Of a stretch of 10,901 nucleotides of DNA, positions 1 through 8,798 are shown piece by piece. A program made the position numbers and the translations under genes. The notes under the pieces are model-generated. The model was not told the origin of the DNA, did no database searches, and was given only the letters and a program-made list of their open reading frames with translations. Positions within the stretch are counted from its first letter, which is position 1. Each line of letters opens with the position of its first letter. The DNA comes from Stephanodiscus triporus (taxonomy: Eukaryota; Bacillariophyta; Thalassiosirophyceae; Thalassiosirales; Thalassiosiraceae): assembly GCA_036939755.1 (NCBI GenBank), contig JALLAZ010000981.1, positions 1 to 10,901 of the forward strand, read 5' to 3'.

Positions 1-2
1 AC

Positions 3-386
3 CAGCAGTTGCATCTGCCGTGCGGCGAAGTGGTCACGTACACGACTGTACGCCCCAACATCTGGCTGCTCACACGCGATATCAGGGCGTTGGGGTATGG
101 CGTGTGGGATCACCACGTCGACATCGTCGGCTTCCAGCACCCTCAGCCGCCTCGGGGTGTCTTGCTCCACTCGTTAATCCTTGGTAGGGTCATCCTCCTG
201 TTTGCTGCGCGTGAGGAGGGATCGTCATCAAGCGAATCGTCTTCCTCCGGGGTGTCGAACCAAAGCGGCGAGGGGTCCTACGAGTTTTATATCGACTCCG
301 ACAACATCGATTCCGACACAGGCGAGCAGGGGCGGTTAGACTATCGCCATAACGTGGATGCCGAACACACCGACATGGATAATTAG
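3..386 (+). CDS. Unidentified reading frame, open at left edge
   Basis: The frame is open from the left edge of the window and closes with TAG at 384-386, giving about 127 codons. No ATG starts it inside the window, so it would be the C-terminal part of a gene or exon that begins further left. The first half is ordinary mixed sequence, with a hydrophobic stretch (VLLHSLILGRVILLF) near the middle. The second half is a serine run (residues about 74-80), then an acidic tail with two IDSD repeats, ending in HTDMDN. I do not recognise a family. Low-complexity acidic tails are common in diatom hypothetical proteins, but this could also be non-coding GC-rich DNA or a mobile-element remnant. Confidence 0.3.
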   Translation, partial: QQLHLPCGEVVTYTTVRPNIWLLTRDIRALGYGVWDHHVDIVGFQHPQPPRGVLLHSLILGRVILLFAAREEGSSSSESSSSGVSNQSGEGSYEFYIDSDNIDSDTGEQGRLDYRHNVDAEHTDMDN

Positions 387-411
387 AGTTCACGGGGACT
401 AAAGCATTCAT

Positions 412-1443
412 TTGAGAGAAATAGTGCATCAACGGACAGCGAACGACAACACAGGATCAAGGGGACCACGCAAACTAACGTCACCGGGGGCACAACACTT
501 GGGCGTCAACGGACGAAACGATTATAAAAATAATAATAATAAAGGGGAGAATGCAACCACATCCGGGAAAAAATGGACAACATTGCTGCCATCTTCTCCC
601 TCGGACGGGGCGGCCGCGCTAACGAAACGCCACAGGGGGGGGCGTAATGACGGAAACGATCAGGGGGGCCGTGTCGACGGCAACACGGGCACGATGGGAA
701 GCCAGTGACGCACGTCGGGCGGCTTCAACGATTGGGACGACACGAGTGTTTGCCTACAAGGGGATGATCCTTTGGCTCCCGACGTGGGCGCACGTTTCGG
801 CAGAGGGGGGGATCACACCTCGGGAACAGACAACATCTTCGCATTGGGTGGGGGAGGGGGACGTCGCGATGATGAAACCCCTTGCGACATTGTGTCAACC
901 GCACCGCCACGGGAAATCACGCAGCTCTCGCAATGGGCAACACAAAACAAAGGAGGCAACAAATTAGGTGACGAACACCCGCTCATCGGAGTGAATATAG
1001 CCACGAAGCCCGCGCAGTATTCAGGAATAGGGGCAGCCACGGCAAAAGGGGGCATGGGGACCCCAACAACGATACCTCAAGAGCTCAACTGGCAGCGGCT
1101 AGTGGATGGGAACCCGACAAGGATTAACCAGTGGAAGGACATCATGGGACGAAGCATACAGGACTTCAAAGCGTACCTTTTTGTCAAGCCTGGAAGCTGC
1201 TTCGTGACGGTGGTCCATTCGGCCATGAAGTTTGCGGCAATCAGCGCCGCTACCGGGCATCTCCAAGGCCGCGTCATTGGGTTCGTGGGCAACAGGACCG
1301 CCACACGCGAACCATCGCCAATCTTGTTCCCCACGATTAAAACGTGGCAGTGGGTGAAGGAAACGGTCTGTGCAGACGGGCCTGCGTTAATGAATAGGGC
1401 AAAAGATATCGAAAGAGACGAAGGGATGGTTATGATGATTTGA
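412..1443 (+). pseudogene. Broken hypothetical protein frame with in-frame TGA
   Basis: Two stretches share one reading frame: 412-705, and 709-1440 with its stop at 1441-1443. Only a TGA at 706-708 separates them. The first part is low complexity (Asn run, Gly/Ser/Arg-rich). The second encodes about 244 residues. Its first 100 or so are Gly-rich (run GGGGG at about 846-863), and the last 130 look like a folded domain, with segments such as NWQRLVDGNPTRINQWKDIM and AYLFVKPGSCFVTVVHSAMK. The only in-frame ATG near that domain is at 1054, giving a minimal 129-residue protein. I do not recognise a family. Possible explanations are a decayed gene, an unrecognised intron covering the TGA, or a mobile-element-related repeat gene. 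No minus-strand alternative looks better. Confidence 0.35.
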
Positions 1444-1814
1444 CAATAGTGCTGAAGTCGAGAGAGCGACAAAAAATCCGCAAGAATATTGTGATTGAGG
1501 GGGGAACGAAGGTGACTGTGTTGGATCGGAGGAGGACGAGAGATTATTGAATTGAGGTGGTGTTATTGGTGTTGTCTGTGATGGTTGTGTGTTGGCTTTT
1601 CCTTACGTGAAAAAGTATTAAAGAGTTATATTAATTGTCCAGCTCGAGTCACATAGGAACCGAGCAATGTAACATTATAGCAAGAAAACAACATTTGGGG
1701 AAAATTAATATACCCTACTAGCACTTATCAGCAATTTTATGTTTTACCGATATTTTTCACTCTAATAATAGAAACTTACTAACACTATCAATTCATCCTA
1801 CATGGCACATGCTC
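1444..1814. other. AT-rich intergenic region, no gene seen
   Basis: No credible coding frame was found. Composition shifts from GC-rich on the left to AT-rich on the right at about 1500-1600. The right part (1697-1814) is the 3' flank of the minus-strand BTB gene and holds one copy of a diverged direct repeat (see 1701-1825). The gap lies between convergent coding directions, so both 3' ends should fall here. Confidence 0.5.
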
Positions 1815-1825
1815 TTATTTTTTCA
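1701..1825. repeat. Diverged direct repeat, copy A (3' flank of BTB gene)
   Basis: This copy matches 2830-2980 in the same order and orientation. Shared blocks are a 12-nt AAAATTAATATA (1701 and 2830), CTAGCACT, CACTCTA, a 24-nt block at 1781-1804 versus 2909-2932 with one mismatch, and CATGCTCTT. Spacing between blocks differs by indels. The copy starts just past the BTB stop codon and may include its last codons. It looks like the trace of an old tandem duplication whose unit contained the BTB gene end. Confidence 0.6.
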
Positions 1826-2495
1826 CGCCAACGCAGAAAGTTCCACCCCGGCTGGCTTTTGAGGTAGTTGACAGGACCATTAAATCAAAATATTCATGAA
1901 GGTACTTGTCAAATAACTTCCTTTCTTTGGAGTCAAGATTTTTTCCATTGTAGAGCTTGTGATCCTTGTTAATGCAAACACTAACGCTAGCACCAATAGG
2001 TGTACTGTAATTAATAGATTGACAGAACTGGTTGTAGCATTCAACCGCAAGGAGATACATCTCATACTCCCGGTTGGCTTTAGCAAACGATCTGGCAAGA
2101 GATTGATCAGTAATGCGGTCTTTAAACGACGTTATACCGTAGTAATCAAGTTCTCGTTCGAACATGGAATGCGGGATAGCACAAGGAAGTTCAATGCTGC
2201 CATGATAAATCAAGTAGAAGCATGATCAATGAGTGTGTTGATATAGGAGCACACATGGATGTTTACTTTCAATGAAAAGGAAATCAGCTCATCTTCCATA
2301 GCGGAGATATTCCAGCACGTTCGCAAATAGATCACCGCTCCTATCAACGAAAACGGTCTTGTCTGGATCCTCGTTCCAGTTGTCGGACACAAGTTTTCCA
2401 AGCACCGTCTCTGAATGGCCGTCGATGAGAGCACGTGATACCTCGAAGTGCCTCCCTCCGACATTGAACTTGACAGTCTCTGTTGTGTTCGACAT
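1815..2495 (-). CDS. BTB/POZ (T1-type, KCTD-like) protein, two exons
   Basis: Exon 1 is 2495-2293 and exon 2 is 2196-1815 (TAA), giving 585 nt and 194 residues. The N-terminus is a T1-type BTB domain, the tetramerisation fold of voltage-gated K+ channels and KCTD proteins. It reads VKFNVGGRHFEVSRALI at residues 8-24, then VFVDRSGDLFANVLEYLRYG, and across the splice SIELP and ELDYYGI. The C-terminal half (about 95-194) has no family I recognise. Proteins of this kind usually oligomerise, often as adaptors; the role here is unknown. The ATG at 2495 sits immediately before the domain and has A at -3. The frame is open further upstream to an ATG at 2633, giving a less typical leader. The intron boundary is abnormal: AT-AG rather than GT-AG. 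If it is not removed, translation stops after 68 residues inside the BTB fold. The gene may therefore be active through unusual splicing, or be a recent pseudogene. Confidence 0.8.
2197..2292 (-). other. Intron of BTB gene with AT-AG ends
   Basis: This 96-nt interval separates the two halves of the BTB domain. The acceptor side is normal: pyrimidine-rich CTTCTACTTGATTTAT followed by GGCAG. The donor side reads AAG then ATGAGC, where GTGAGC would be canonical. Joining AAG to CATTGAA gives the codons Tyr-Gly-Ser-Ile-Glu, restoring the expected BTB sequence YLRYGSIELP. The interval is a multiple of three but carries two in-frame TGA codons, so retention is not silent. No canonical GT or GC donor nearby keeps both the frame and the conserved residues. 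Confidence 0.75.
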
Positions 2496-2684
2496 GATGT
2501 TGAGAAGATACAGTGGGAGTTGATGAAAAATTGTGCGAGTGTGTCGGGAGTTGATGAGACAATTATTTGTGAGGGTCGAAGGGAAAGGTAGTACTTCGTG
2601 GAGTTTGGTTGAAAATTTCAGTTTCTGTTTCATTTTGCCGTGGCCGTGGAGTGACGCCAAGTCTGCAGTTTCATCACCGAGTAA

Positions 2685-2732
2685 CTCCTCACCATAAACA
2701 ACAACCTAGCTCCTCACCATAAACAACAACCT
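2685..2732. repeat. Two-copy tandem repeat, 25-bp period
   Basis: A 23-nt unit beginning CTCCTCACCATAAACAAC occurs exactly at 2685-2707 and again at 2710-2732, separated by AG. It lies upstream of the BTB gene, roughly 190 nt before its start codon. It is likely a simple local duplication; no function is evident. Confidence 0.9.
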
Positions 2733-2829
2733 CAAAAAGGGTCCGACAACAAACGAAAGTACACTTCCCTCATCAAACTCACAGAGCAATTAAGATTTCG
2801 GCAGGATTAAAAGTGATTTGTGGGCGAAT

Positions 2830-2980
2830 AAAATTAATATACTAGCACTAACATTGATTTTTTTTACGCCACCATCATAGATCACTCTATAGGAACTGAT
2901 CATAGGTTAACACTATCAATTCCTCCTACATGTTAAATTGAAATAATGTTTTTGAGGGTGCATGCTCTTTTTGGTGCACA
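2830..2980. repeat. Diverged direct repeat, copy B
   Basis: Counterpart of 1701-1825 (blocks listed there). If copy A marks the 3' flank of the present BTB gene, copy B would mark the 3' flank of a lost tandem paralogue. No BTB C-terminal coding sequence is recognisable to its right before helicase exon 8 begins, so any second gene has been deleted or replaced. Confidence 0.55.
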
Positions 2981-3139
2981 TGCAACGTCGCATCTGTCAC
3001 AATATGGAAGTATAGTGGGCGTCTTCCCCCCAATACGTTTTGCCTTGGGCCTCGGCCACGCAGTCCATGCAGCACAAAAGATCGCGACCTCTAATAGAAT
3101 TCACGTCTTCCTCAACTTTCTGACATCCGAGTCGTATCT

Positions 3140-3164
3140 CTAAATCCCGTCATGGCGTAATAAG
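3140..3164 (-). other. 25-nt last coding exon of helicase (exon 8)
   Basis: Exon 7 ends ACG-GA at 3237 and is followed by the donor GTGAGT (3236-3231). The 72-nt intron ends TCCATCAG at 3165. Splicing gives MELIT-DLLRHDGI and then TAG (3142-3140). Related helicases typically end with EL/DLL-x-x-DG/EG-type residues, which supports this exon. Reading straight through the donor would instead stop at a TGA (3235-3233) eight codons short. Confidence 0.8.
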
Positions 3165-6100
3165 CTGATGGAGAACACCCCAGGTGGGAGGTTAGCCATG
3201 TGATTATGGAGGCAAATTACAAAACATGTTACTCACTCCGTGATTAATTCCATTTCTGTCGACCCTGCAATGTCCATAGAAGGGTCAGTAACTTTCAACT
3301 CTAATAGCTCATCGACCCTTCGCCTCAACCCTCCAATCAGCGAACCGATACGTGCATTGGCAGATAAACGAATCCAATCATCGAGCAAAATTAGGCCCTT
3401 TGAAGCCTGCACTTCCATCGTGCCTCCGAAAAGAAGTAACGAATAAGGATTGCATTCCGTGGCGTCACAAATGAATGCCTTCGAGGTTCGTATCAGTCGA
3501 TGGTAGACTATCCACGGACAGCTAAATGAACCAACCGCAAAATTATTGGAGCTTGGATGGATGAAGACTCGTTCTTCAGTCCCACTATTTTTAGTATCAC
3601 TGTCATGGTCGGCATGGCCATGCATGCTTTCGCTTCCACCACGTATGAAGAACTTGAGCTCTTTTGCCTTTCCGTCCTTTTCAACTGCACCTTCAACAGT
3701 CTATCACATAATTAGACAATGAGAAGGGAATACACGATTTTGTGAGGATGAGTAGATGATGTATTTGTAACTCATTCGTAGCTTAATAATGCTTACCTCC
3801 GTATATTTGGCTGATGGGCGTTGTACACGTACAACCTGTGTCGGTGATAGAGATGCGACAAGTACCGATCTAACAATTCTCCATGAATTTTCATTTTTAT
3901 TGCAGAATTCCGTAGGATGAAATCCCAACGTAGTCAGCGCCGCATCTAATTGACGCGTAAGTGCTAGAATCTCCCTCATTGAATTAAAAGCTAGGCCCAG
4001 TCTATCGCAATACCTCCTCCTTTCGGCAGGACCGTTACATTCTTTCCAGAGGAGGAACGCCTTGCCCAGCATAACGTGATCACTGTTGCCAACCATTTTG
4101 AATAGAGCAGCGCGCGCTTCTAAGATTTCCTTGTTCGTATTTACCTTTTCCTGTTCAGTATCGTCTTTTCCGCGATGTTTCCCATTATTAAAGGAGTCGA
4201 TACGAAGAAAAGGACTGCGGCCTGCACTCAACGCCGCCGCAATTGCGACTGAAATGTCACGACAACCCAGTAAACAGCCCATAATCTGTCAAATCGTCTG
4301 TGAGTAGTTTGACAGTGGGGTGACCAAAACAACGATTACTGAGGATACATAGCTCACCAACAATTTTCCAACCACAGGGGGTGCTGGGATACCAGCAAGA
4401 TGAGTACCCAGAGGAGTAAGAAATGCAAGGTCCCCATTTCTCTCCAATGCACCGATTTTGTTGAGAGAATGCAACGCAGAATCTATTTGCTGTTGGTTGG
4501 GAGGATCTAGTAGTATTCGAAGGAAAGATCCTGATCCATTCTCCAGCCCAAGGAAAAGAAGCGAGAGTATTGTCTGATCGAGTGCGCAACGTCTAATCTC
4601 TGCCTCCCCATGTTTGGGTAACTTGTTATGCAACGATGAGGAAATAAGCTTGTAGCATGCTCCTGGCTTGACTCGACCTGCGCGGCCCCTGCGTTGCCTC
4701 AAAGAATCTTGAGACGCGAATTGCTCCAAAAGCAACGGCATGCGGTTGACTGGGTCGAATGAACTCTGCTTCTCCTTACATGTGTCAACAACAACGGTGC
4801 AGTCTGGAATTGTGATTGAGGTCTCTGCGACATTTGTTGCTAAGATGATTTTGGTGTATCCCTTTTTTGCTGGCAAAAACACTTGCTGCTGCTTTTCTGG
4901 CTGGAGGCCTCCGTGTAGAGGAAGTATTGTAATTGCGTGACCCTTGACGATTTGATAAATGGCTCTCTCCGCTCTGTCAATTTCTCCCGCTCCAGGAAGA
5001 AACACGAGAATGGATCCATCATCCTCTTTCTGTTGAAGAAGCGTTTTAATGAGAACTGAAACCAAGTTATAATCTATCTCATTCTCATTCATACGTTTGA
5101 GCCTTTCGTTTAGTGGTAACGAGCACGCCATCGGGGTTGAGCTTGGGTTTCTTTCCACTGGATCATCCGCATCATCTTGAACATCATATCTCTTCACATT
5201 CGCAGGATTTTTTTTTGGAGGGATGTAGCCTGTCATCTCCAGAACGTCCTCCAGCATGAAATCCTGAACAGGATGCGTGAAGCCAGGGATGTGCATCCGA
5301 GGTGTGCTTTCGCCAAAATACTTCGCAAACCGATCGGCATCCATGGTTGCTTAGACAGAAAGATTCTTATTACATTAGATCGATTGTGCGTGTAGAAGCG
5401 AGGACGGATCGTTCGTAAACTGCTCACCTGACATTAAGACCACGGATAGATTAGGCACCAAGGGTAACGTTTGCTTGAGAATAGCTATAAGCACGTCAGA
5501 GTCTAACGTCGTTGCGGGTCATCACGTTTGTGAGATTTACATTTACGTGGAACAGAAATCAATGAAATTCGCAGTCCTTACCAAGATTCCTTTCGTGAAC
5601 CTGAGGGGAAGGAATCGGTGTTTGTCACAAATCAAATTGTCTATCTGAGATTGCAATAGCTTAAACATGAATCACGGAGGAACACATTTGCAGAGAGGGA
5701 CAAACCCTTGCAATACATGCTAAAATCCTTATGGGGCGAGTAAAAGAGACTATTTGTTTTGCCGAGCATGTGTTAAATCGAGCAGAAACGCTACTCACTT
5801 CATCAATTACAATGTGCGTTATGTTCTCGAGCGCATTCCGACTCTGGAGTTGGCGCAGAAGCACGCCCGTCGTACAAAACAAAAGCCTCGTCGAGGGGCA
5901 GATTTTTGAGTCTCCACGCACGACGTATCCCACTGACGCCGTGCCGGGGTCAGACTCCGCCCTCTCCGATGCGACGCGAGACGCCACTCCCACTGCGGCC
6001 AAACGGCGCGGCTGGGCGACTATTATTTTGGTCTTGTCCGGCGAGTTTTCGAGTATGAACTGGGGGATTTGCGTCGTCTGGGGGAGGGGAGGCCGCGGTT

Positions 6101-8798
6101 AATATGCGCGGCGTTTTTACACAATGTGAGCGAGAAGCGTTTGCAGGAATGCGGATGCTCGATAAGTCGATGGGTTAAGTCATTTTTGCGAACTAACGAT
6201 GATTTGCCTCACCTTCCCGCACCCCGTCTCTCCCGTCACGAGCAAGACGCGTCCGCCACCGACGGCATTGGCCTTGGCCAGTAGCGAGAGGAATTCGTCC
6301 CTCGCTTTCGCCGCGGGCAACGATCTTCGTGAGCGTTCGAGGAGGGTGGAAAGTTTTGGGAACGACACCGCAGGCGGAGTTCTGCTGGGGTGGGTATTCC
6401 AAAATGTGGCCCGCTGCTCCTCCCTTCGTCTCGGCCGTATTCTTTTCGAGGTTTTGACATCACCGTCGTCCGTCGTCGCACGGTCATTTTTCGCCCTCGT
6501 CTGCTCTGGCGGCAGAAGAGGAGGGGGAATCGAATCGACGTTTGATGATTTGTTCAATGATTTTTCACTCGATACCAGTAAGCCATCGTTCAGCTTCAAA
6601 CAAGTCAACAGTCCAGAACAGTCGCTGCTCATAATAGTAGGCGACGCCTCCTCTTCCTGCAGCAACGACTGCACATACCCAAACAATTCGAAGATCACCT
6701 CTTGGCCGGTAGTTATTTCAGACAAGTATCGTACCAAATTCAAGTGAATTCTCCCGCCGCAGCGATAGTTGATCTTCGGCCGCCTCATATCCCCGCCGCC
6801 ACCGCCACGATCATCGTCTATATTCCATTTTCCGGACGTGACGAAAGCCATTGGCAAGAGATCCGGATACATTCCATTCGTGTAATGTACTTCCAACGAG
6901 AGTTTCGACGACGACCTATCCTCCCCCTCACCGAACGGCAGGGCGATGAAGACGGACGTCAAAGTGCGTCCCGCGACGATCGAGAACTCTCCCTCCTCAA
7001 AAATGGCCTCCATCGCCTCGCGTTCGTTCGCGGCCGCCTCCTCGTTCCGATGTCTGTCCTCATCGGACATCGGTTCGATCGTCGTCGTTGCGCCACGACC
7101 GAAACCTTCCTCATAGTAATGACAACAGGTCCGCTCGATGGGAAGGGAGGCAGCATTCGTTAGGAATTTCCAAAATGCGCATCGTCGGCGCATCAGCTCT
7201 CGTTCCGATCCTGCCATCTCCATCGCCGGATGATTCAACGGCGAAATCTCGACAGGAGCGCAGTTCTCCGAAGGAGTATTGATCGCAAATGCCTCCCTCG
7301 GAGTCAGGCCGAAGTATCCCGCGAATCGAAGGACGCTGACATCGTGGACGTCGTCATCGATGCGACCCGCGCCGCCGTTCGCCGTTTTCATTATTTTTAG
7401 GTCACTAATCACCCTCGCGTCGTCGTTGTCCTTCCGCATCGTGCCGCCACGCGCCACGCCGCCCCTGCCGCCGCCGCCGCCGTCCGCGGCGGGACGGATC
7501 ACGTCCAGCGTCCCGCCCCGCGGATCAAATCCCACCGGCAGCTGATCCTCCCGTAGGTGCACGCACAGATACTGCAGCGCGTCCTCGTACGCCGCGTCGC
7601 GCCTTCCGGCATCGTCGGGAGGGGCGTTCCCGCCTCCACCGCCCCCTTTCCCCCTCGTCGTCGTCGTCGTCGTCGTCGTAGTCGTCGCCTCCCGATAGGC
7701 CCTGGAAACGTGCGACGGCGCGAATCCCTCGTGGGTCAATCGCCCGACAACGTACGATCGTATCGCGTCGTAGTCGTCGTCAGCATCCCCCTCCCCATCC
7801 GCCCGTCGTCCGCCCCCGTCCGTTCCCCCTTCATCGTCGTCGTCGTCGTCGTCGTTTTCGTCGTCATCATCGAAGACGCCGCCGTCATCCTCCCCCACGA
7901 GGCAACGTTCTATCCTCCTGCGAAACCTCGCGCTCATGAACACCTCGCACGGCCTGTTCGCGTCCAGCATCGCCTCGCGCTTGCGTTCCCTCGTACGTTC
8001 CTCGACCCGTCGGAGCCTACGGGCCTCGTCGACCTGGGCCTTCGTCAGGAGCACCGTGGCGGCGGTGGCGGCGGGGGGCGCGGTCGTCGTCGTCCCTCCT
8101 CCGCGCGCGTCGTTGGGGACGACGACCGCGTTCGCGGCGACCAGTCGCGCGTTGATCGAGGCGCCGCCCGCGACGACGTCGACGACGGGGGGGGGATCGT
8201 CGACCTTTCCTCCTCCTCCTCCTCCTCCCGTCGACGAGGCGAGAGCCCTGGCCGCGAGGAACGTCGACCTGTACGGCTCCGGGAGCGTCCTCTCGTGCGG
8301 GAGGGACGGATATAGGTGCAACAGCCCGAGCAATCCCGCCTCCTCCCTCGCCTGCTCCTCGTTGTCCACCGGATGGGCCGGCGTCAGCACCACGTCGCGA
8401 TCGCGAATGTCGGAGTCGTCCGGCAATATCAGTCGATATCGGTAGCCCCCGCCCCCGCCCCCGACGCGACGGTAGACGGGCGTCCTCCTCCTGCCGCCCT
8501 TCCTGAGCAATCCCGCGAGCATCTCCGTCGGCAGCCGTTGCCACTGCTTCACGGCGACGTTGCCGCCCCCCGTCGTCACCTTCGCCTCGACGGCGACGAC
8601 TGCCGTCTGTCCCGATCCGCCCTTCTGCTTGTGGCCCTTCCCGCCCCACGTCATAGTATTCGTGTCCCATTTGTGGCCCCGGGAGGGACGGGGCGGACGC
8701 ATGCCGCACGAGCAATCGTACGGATGATCGCACTTGCACGCGCCGGCGGCGCTGGCGCCGCCTCCGGAGGCGACGCCCTTTGGCTTGTTCTTTCCCAT
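3140..8798 (-). CDS. DHX57-like: DEAH-box RNA helicase, DHX57-like, eight exons
   Basis: Reconstructed exons (minus strand): 8798-6213, 6077-5799, 5600-5582, 5502-5428, 5349-4358, 4285-3797, 3700-3237, 3164-3140. Together 4929 nt, 1642 residues; every splice is GT-AG and in phase. It is an ATP-dependent RNA helicase of the DEAH/RHA type. Order: Cys motif CKCDHPYDCSCG (21-32); LPEPYR segment as in DHX29/DHX57 relatives (about 172-177); UBA-like helices (about 341-420); RWD-like domain (about 590-715); motif I GETGCGKTTQ (856-865); Ia PRR; motif II DEVH (954-957); motif III SAT (986-988); TNVAETSITIP (1158-1168); motif VI QRRGRAGR (1205-1212); winged helix and HA2; OB-fold with FIHPSS and LLFGG; C-terminus DLLRHDGI. 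UBA plus RWD points to the DHX57/YLR419W branch, although I see no CCCH finger. The start ATG has G at -3 and +4. Exon 1 is much richer in GC and low-complexity runs than exons 4-8. Confidence 0.93.
5582..5600 (-). other. 19-nt microexon of helicase (exon 3)
   Basis: It is flanked by CCCCTCAG on the acceptor side and GTAAGG on the donor side. It encodes Val-His-Glu-Arg-Asn-Leu plus one base of Asp, completing DE|VHERNLDSDVL across introns 2 (5798-5601, 198 nt) and 3 (5581-5503, 79 nt). It supplies the His of the DEVH box. Being 19 nt, its skipping would shift the frame. Confidence 0.88.
7655..7687 (-). repeat. TCG-type trinucleotide repeat coding poly-Thr
   Basis: A run of TCG/CGT triplets with one interruption lies inside helicase exon 1. 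Read on the minus strand it encodes about ten threonines (residues about 372-381), followed by a glycine run. It falls between two UBA-like segments, so it is probably a flexible linker. Confidence 0.85.
7831..7872 (-). repeat. TCG/TCA trinucleotide repeat coding acidic run
   Basis: A second triplet run in helicase exon 1, encoding an Asp-rich stretch (residues about 310-322, DDDDENDDDDDDDE). It lies in an acidic linker before the UBA-like region. Like the neighbouring poly-Thr tract, its length could vary between alleles. Confidence 0.85.

Larger units (their letters stand above)
2496..3139. other. Intergenic region between BTB and helicase genes
   Basis: It holds the 5' flank of the BTB gene on the left and the 3' flank of the helicase gene on the right, both on the minus strand. 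Visible contents are a two-copy 25-bp-period tandem repeat (2685-2732), the second copy of the diverged direct repeat (about 2830-2980), and a short minus-strand peptide frame ending at 2926 (see findings). The plus-strand frame at 2946-3143 overlaps the end of helicase exon 8 and has no recognisable features, so it is not called as a gene. Confidence 0.5.

Noticed and set aside
846..863. G-quadruplex candidate GGGTGGGGGAGGGGGACG
   Set aside because: Only three runs of three or more G are present, so it does not meet the four-run pattern; it also encodes a plausible Gly run.
4289..5344. Helicase C-terminal block as a stand-alone gene starting at ATG 5344
   Set aside because: That Met is the M of motif III SATM; upstream exons with motifs I, Ia and II join it in phase through GT-AG introns, so it is internal.
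6199..7163. Plus-strand frames over helicase exon 1 (182 and 153 codons)
   Set aside because: They overlap the RWD-like and pre-Walker coding on the minus strand and show no recognisable domain.
7557..8315. Long plus-strand frame of 252 codons opposite helicase exon 1
   Set aside because: It is an antisense shadow of the GC-rich, triplet-repeat exon; its Arg/Pro/Ser runs mirror the Gly/Asp/Thr runs on the real strand. The minus frame contains UBA-like, RWD-like and Walker A features.
8017..8739. Second minus-strand frame of 240 codons inside helicase exon 1
   Set aside because: It is almost entirely Arg/Gly low complexity and is out of frame with the conserved helicase; high GC suppresses stops in all frames here.
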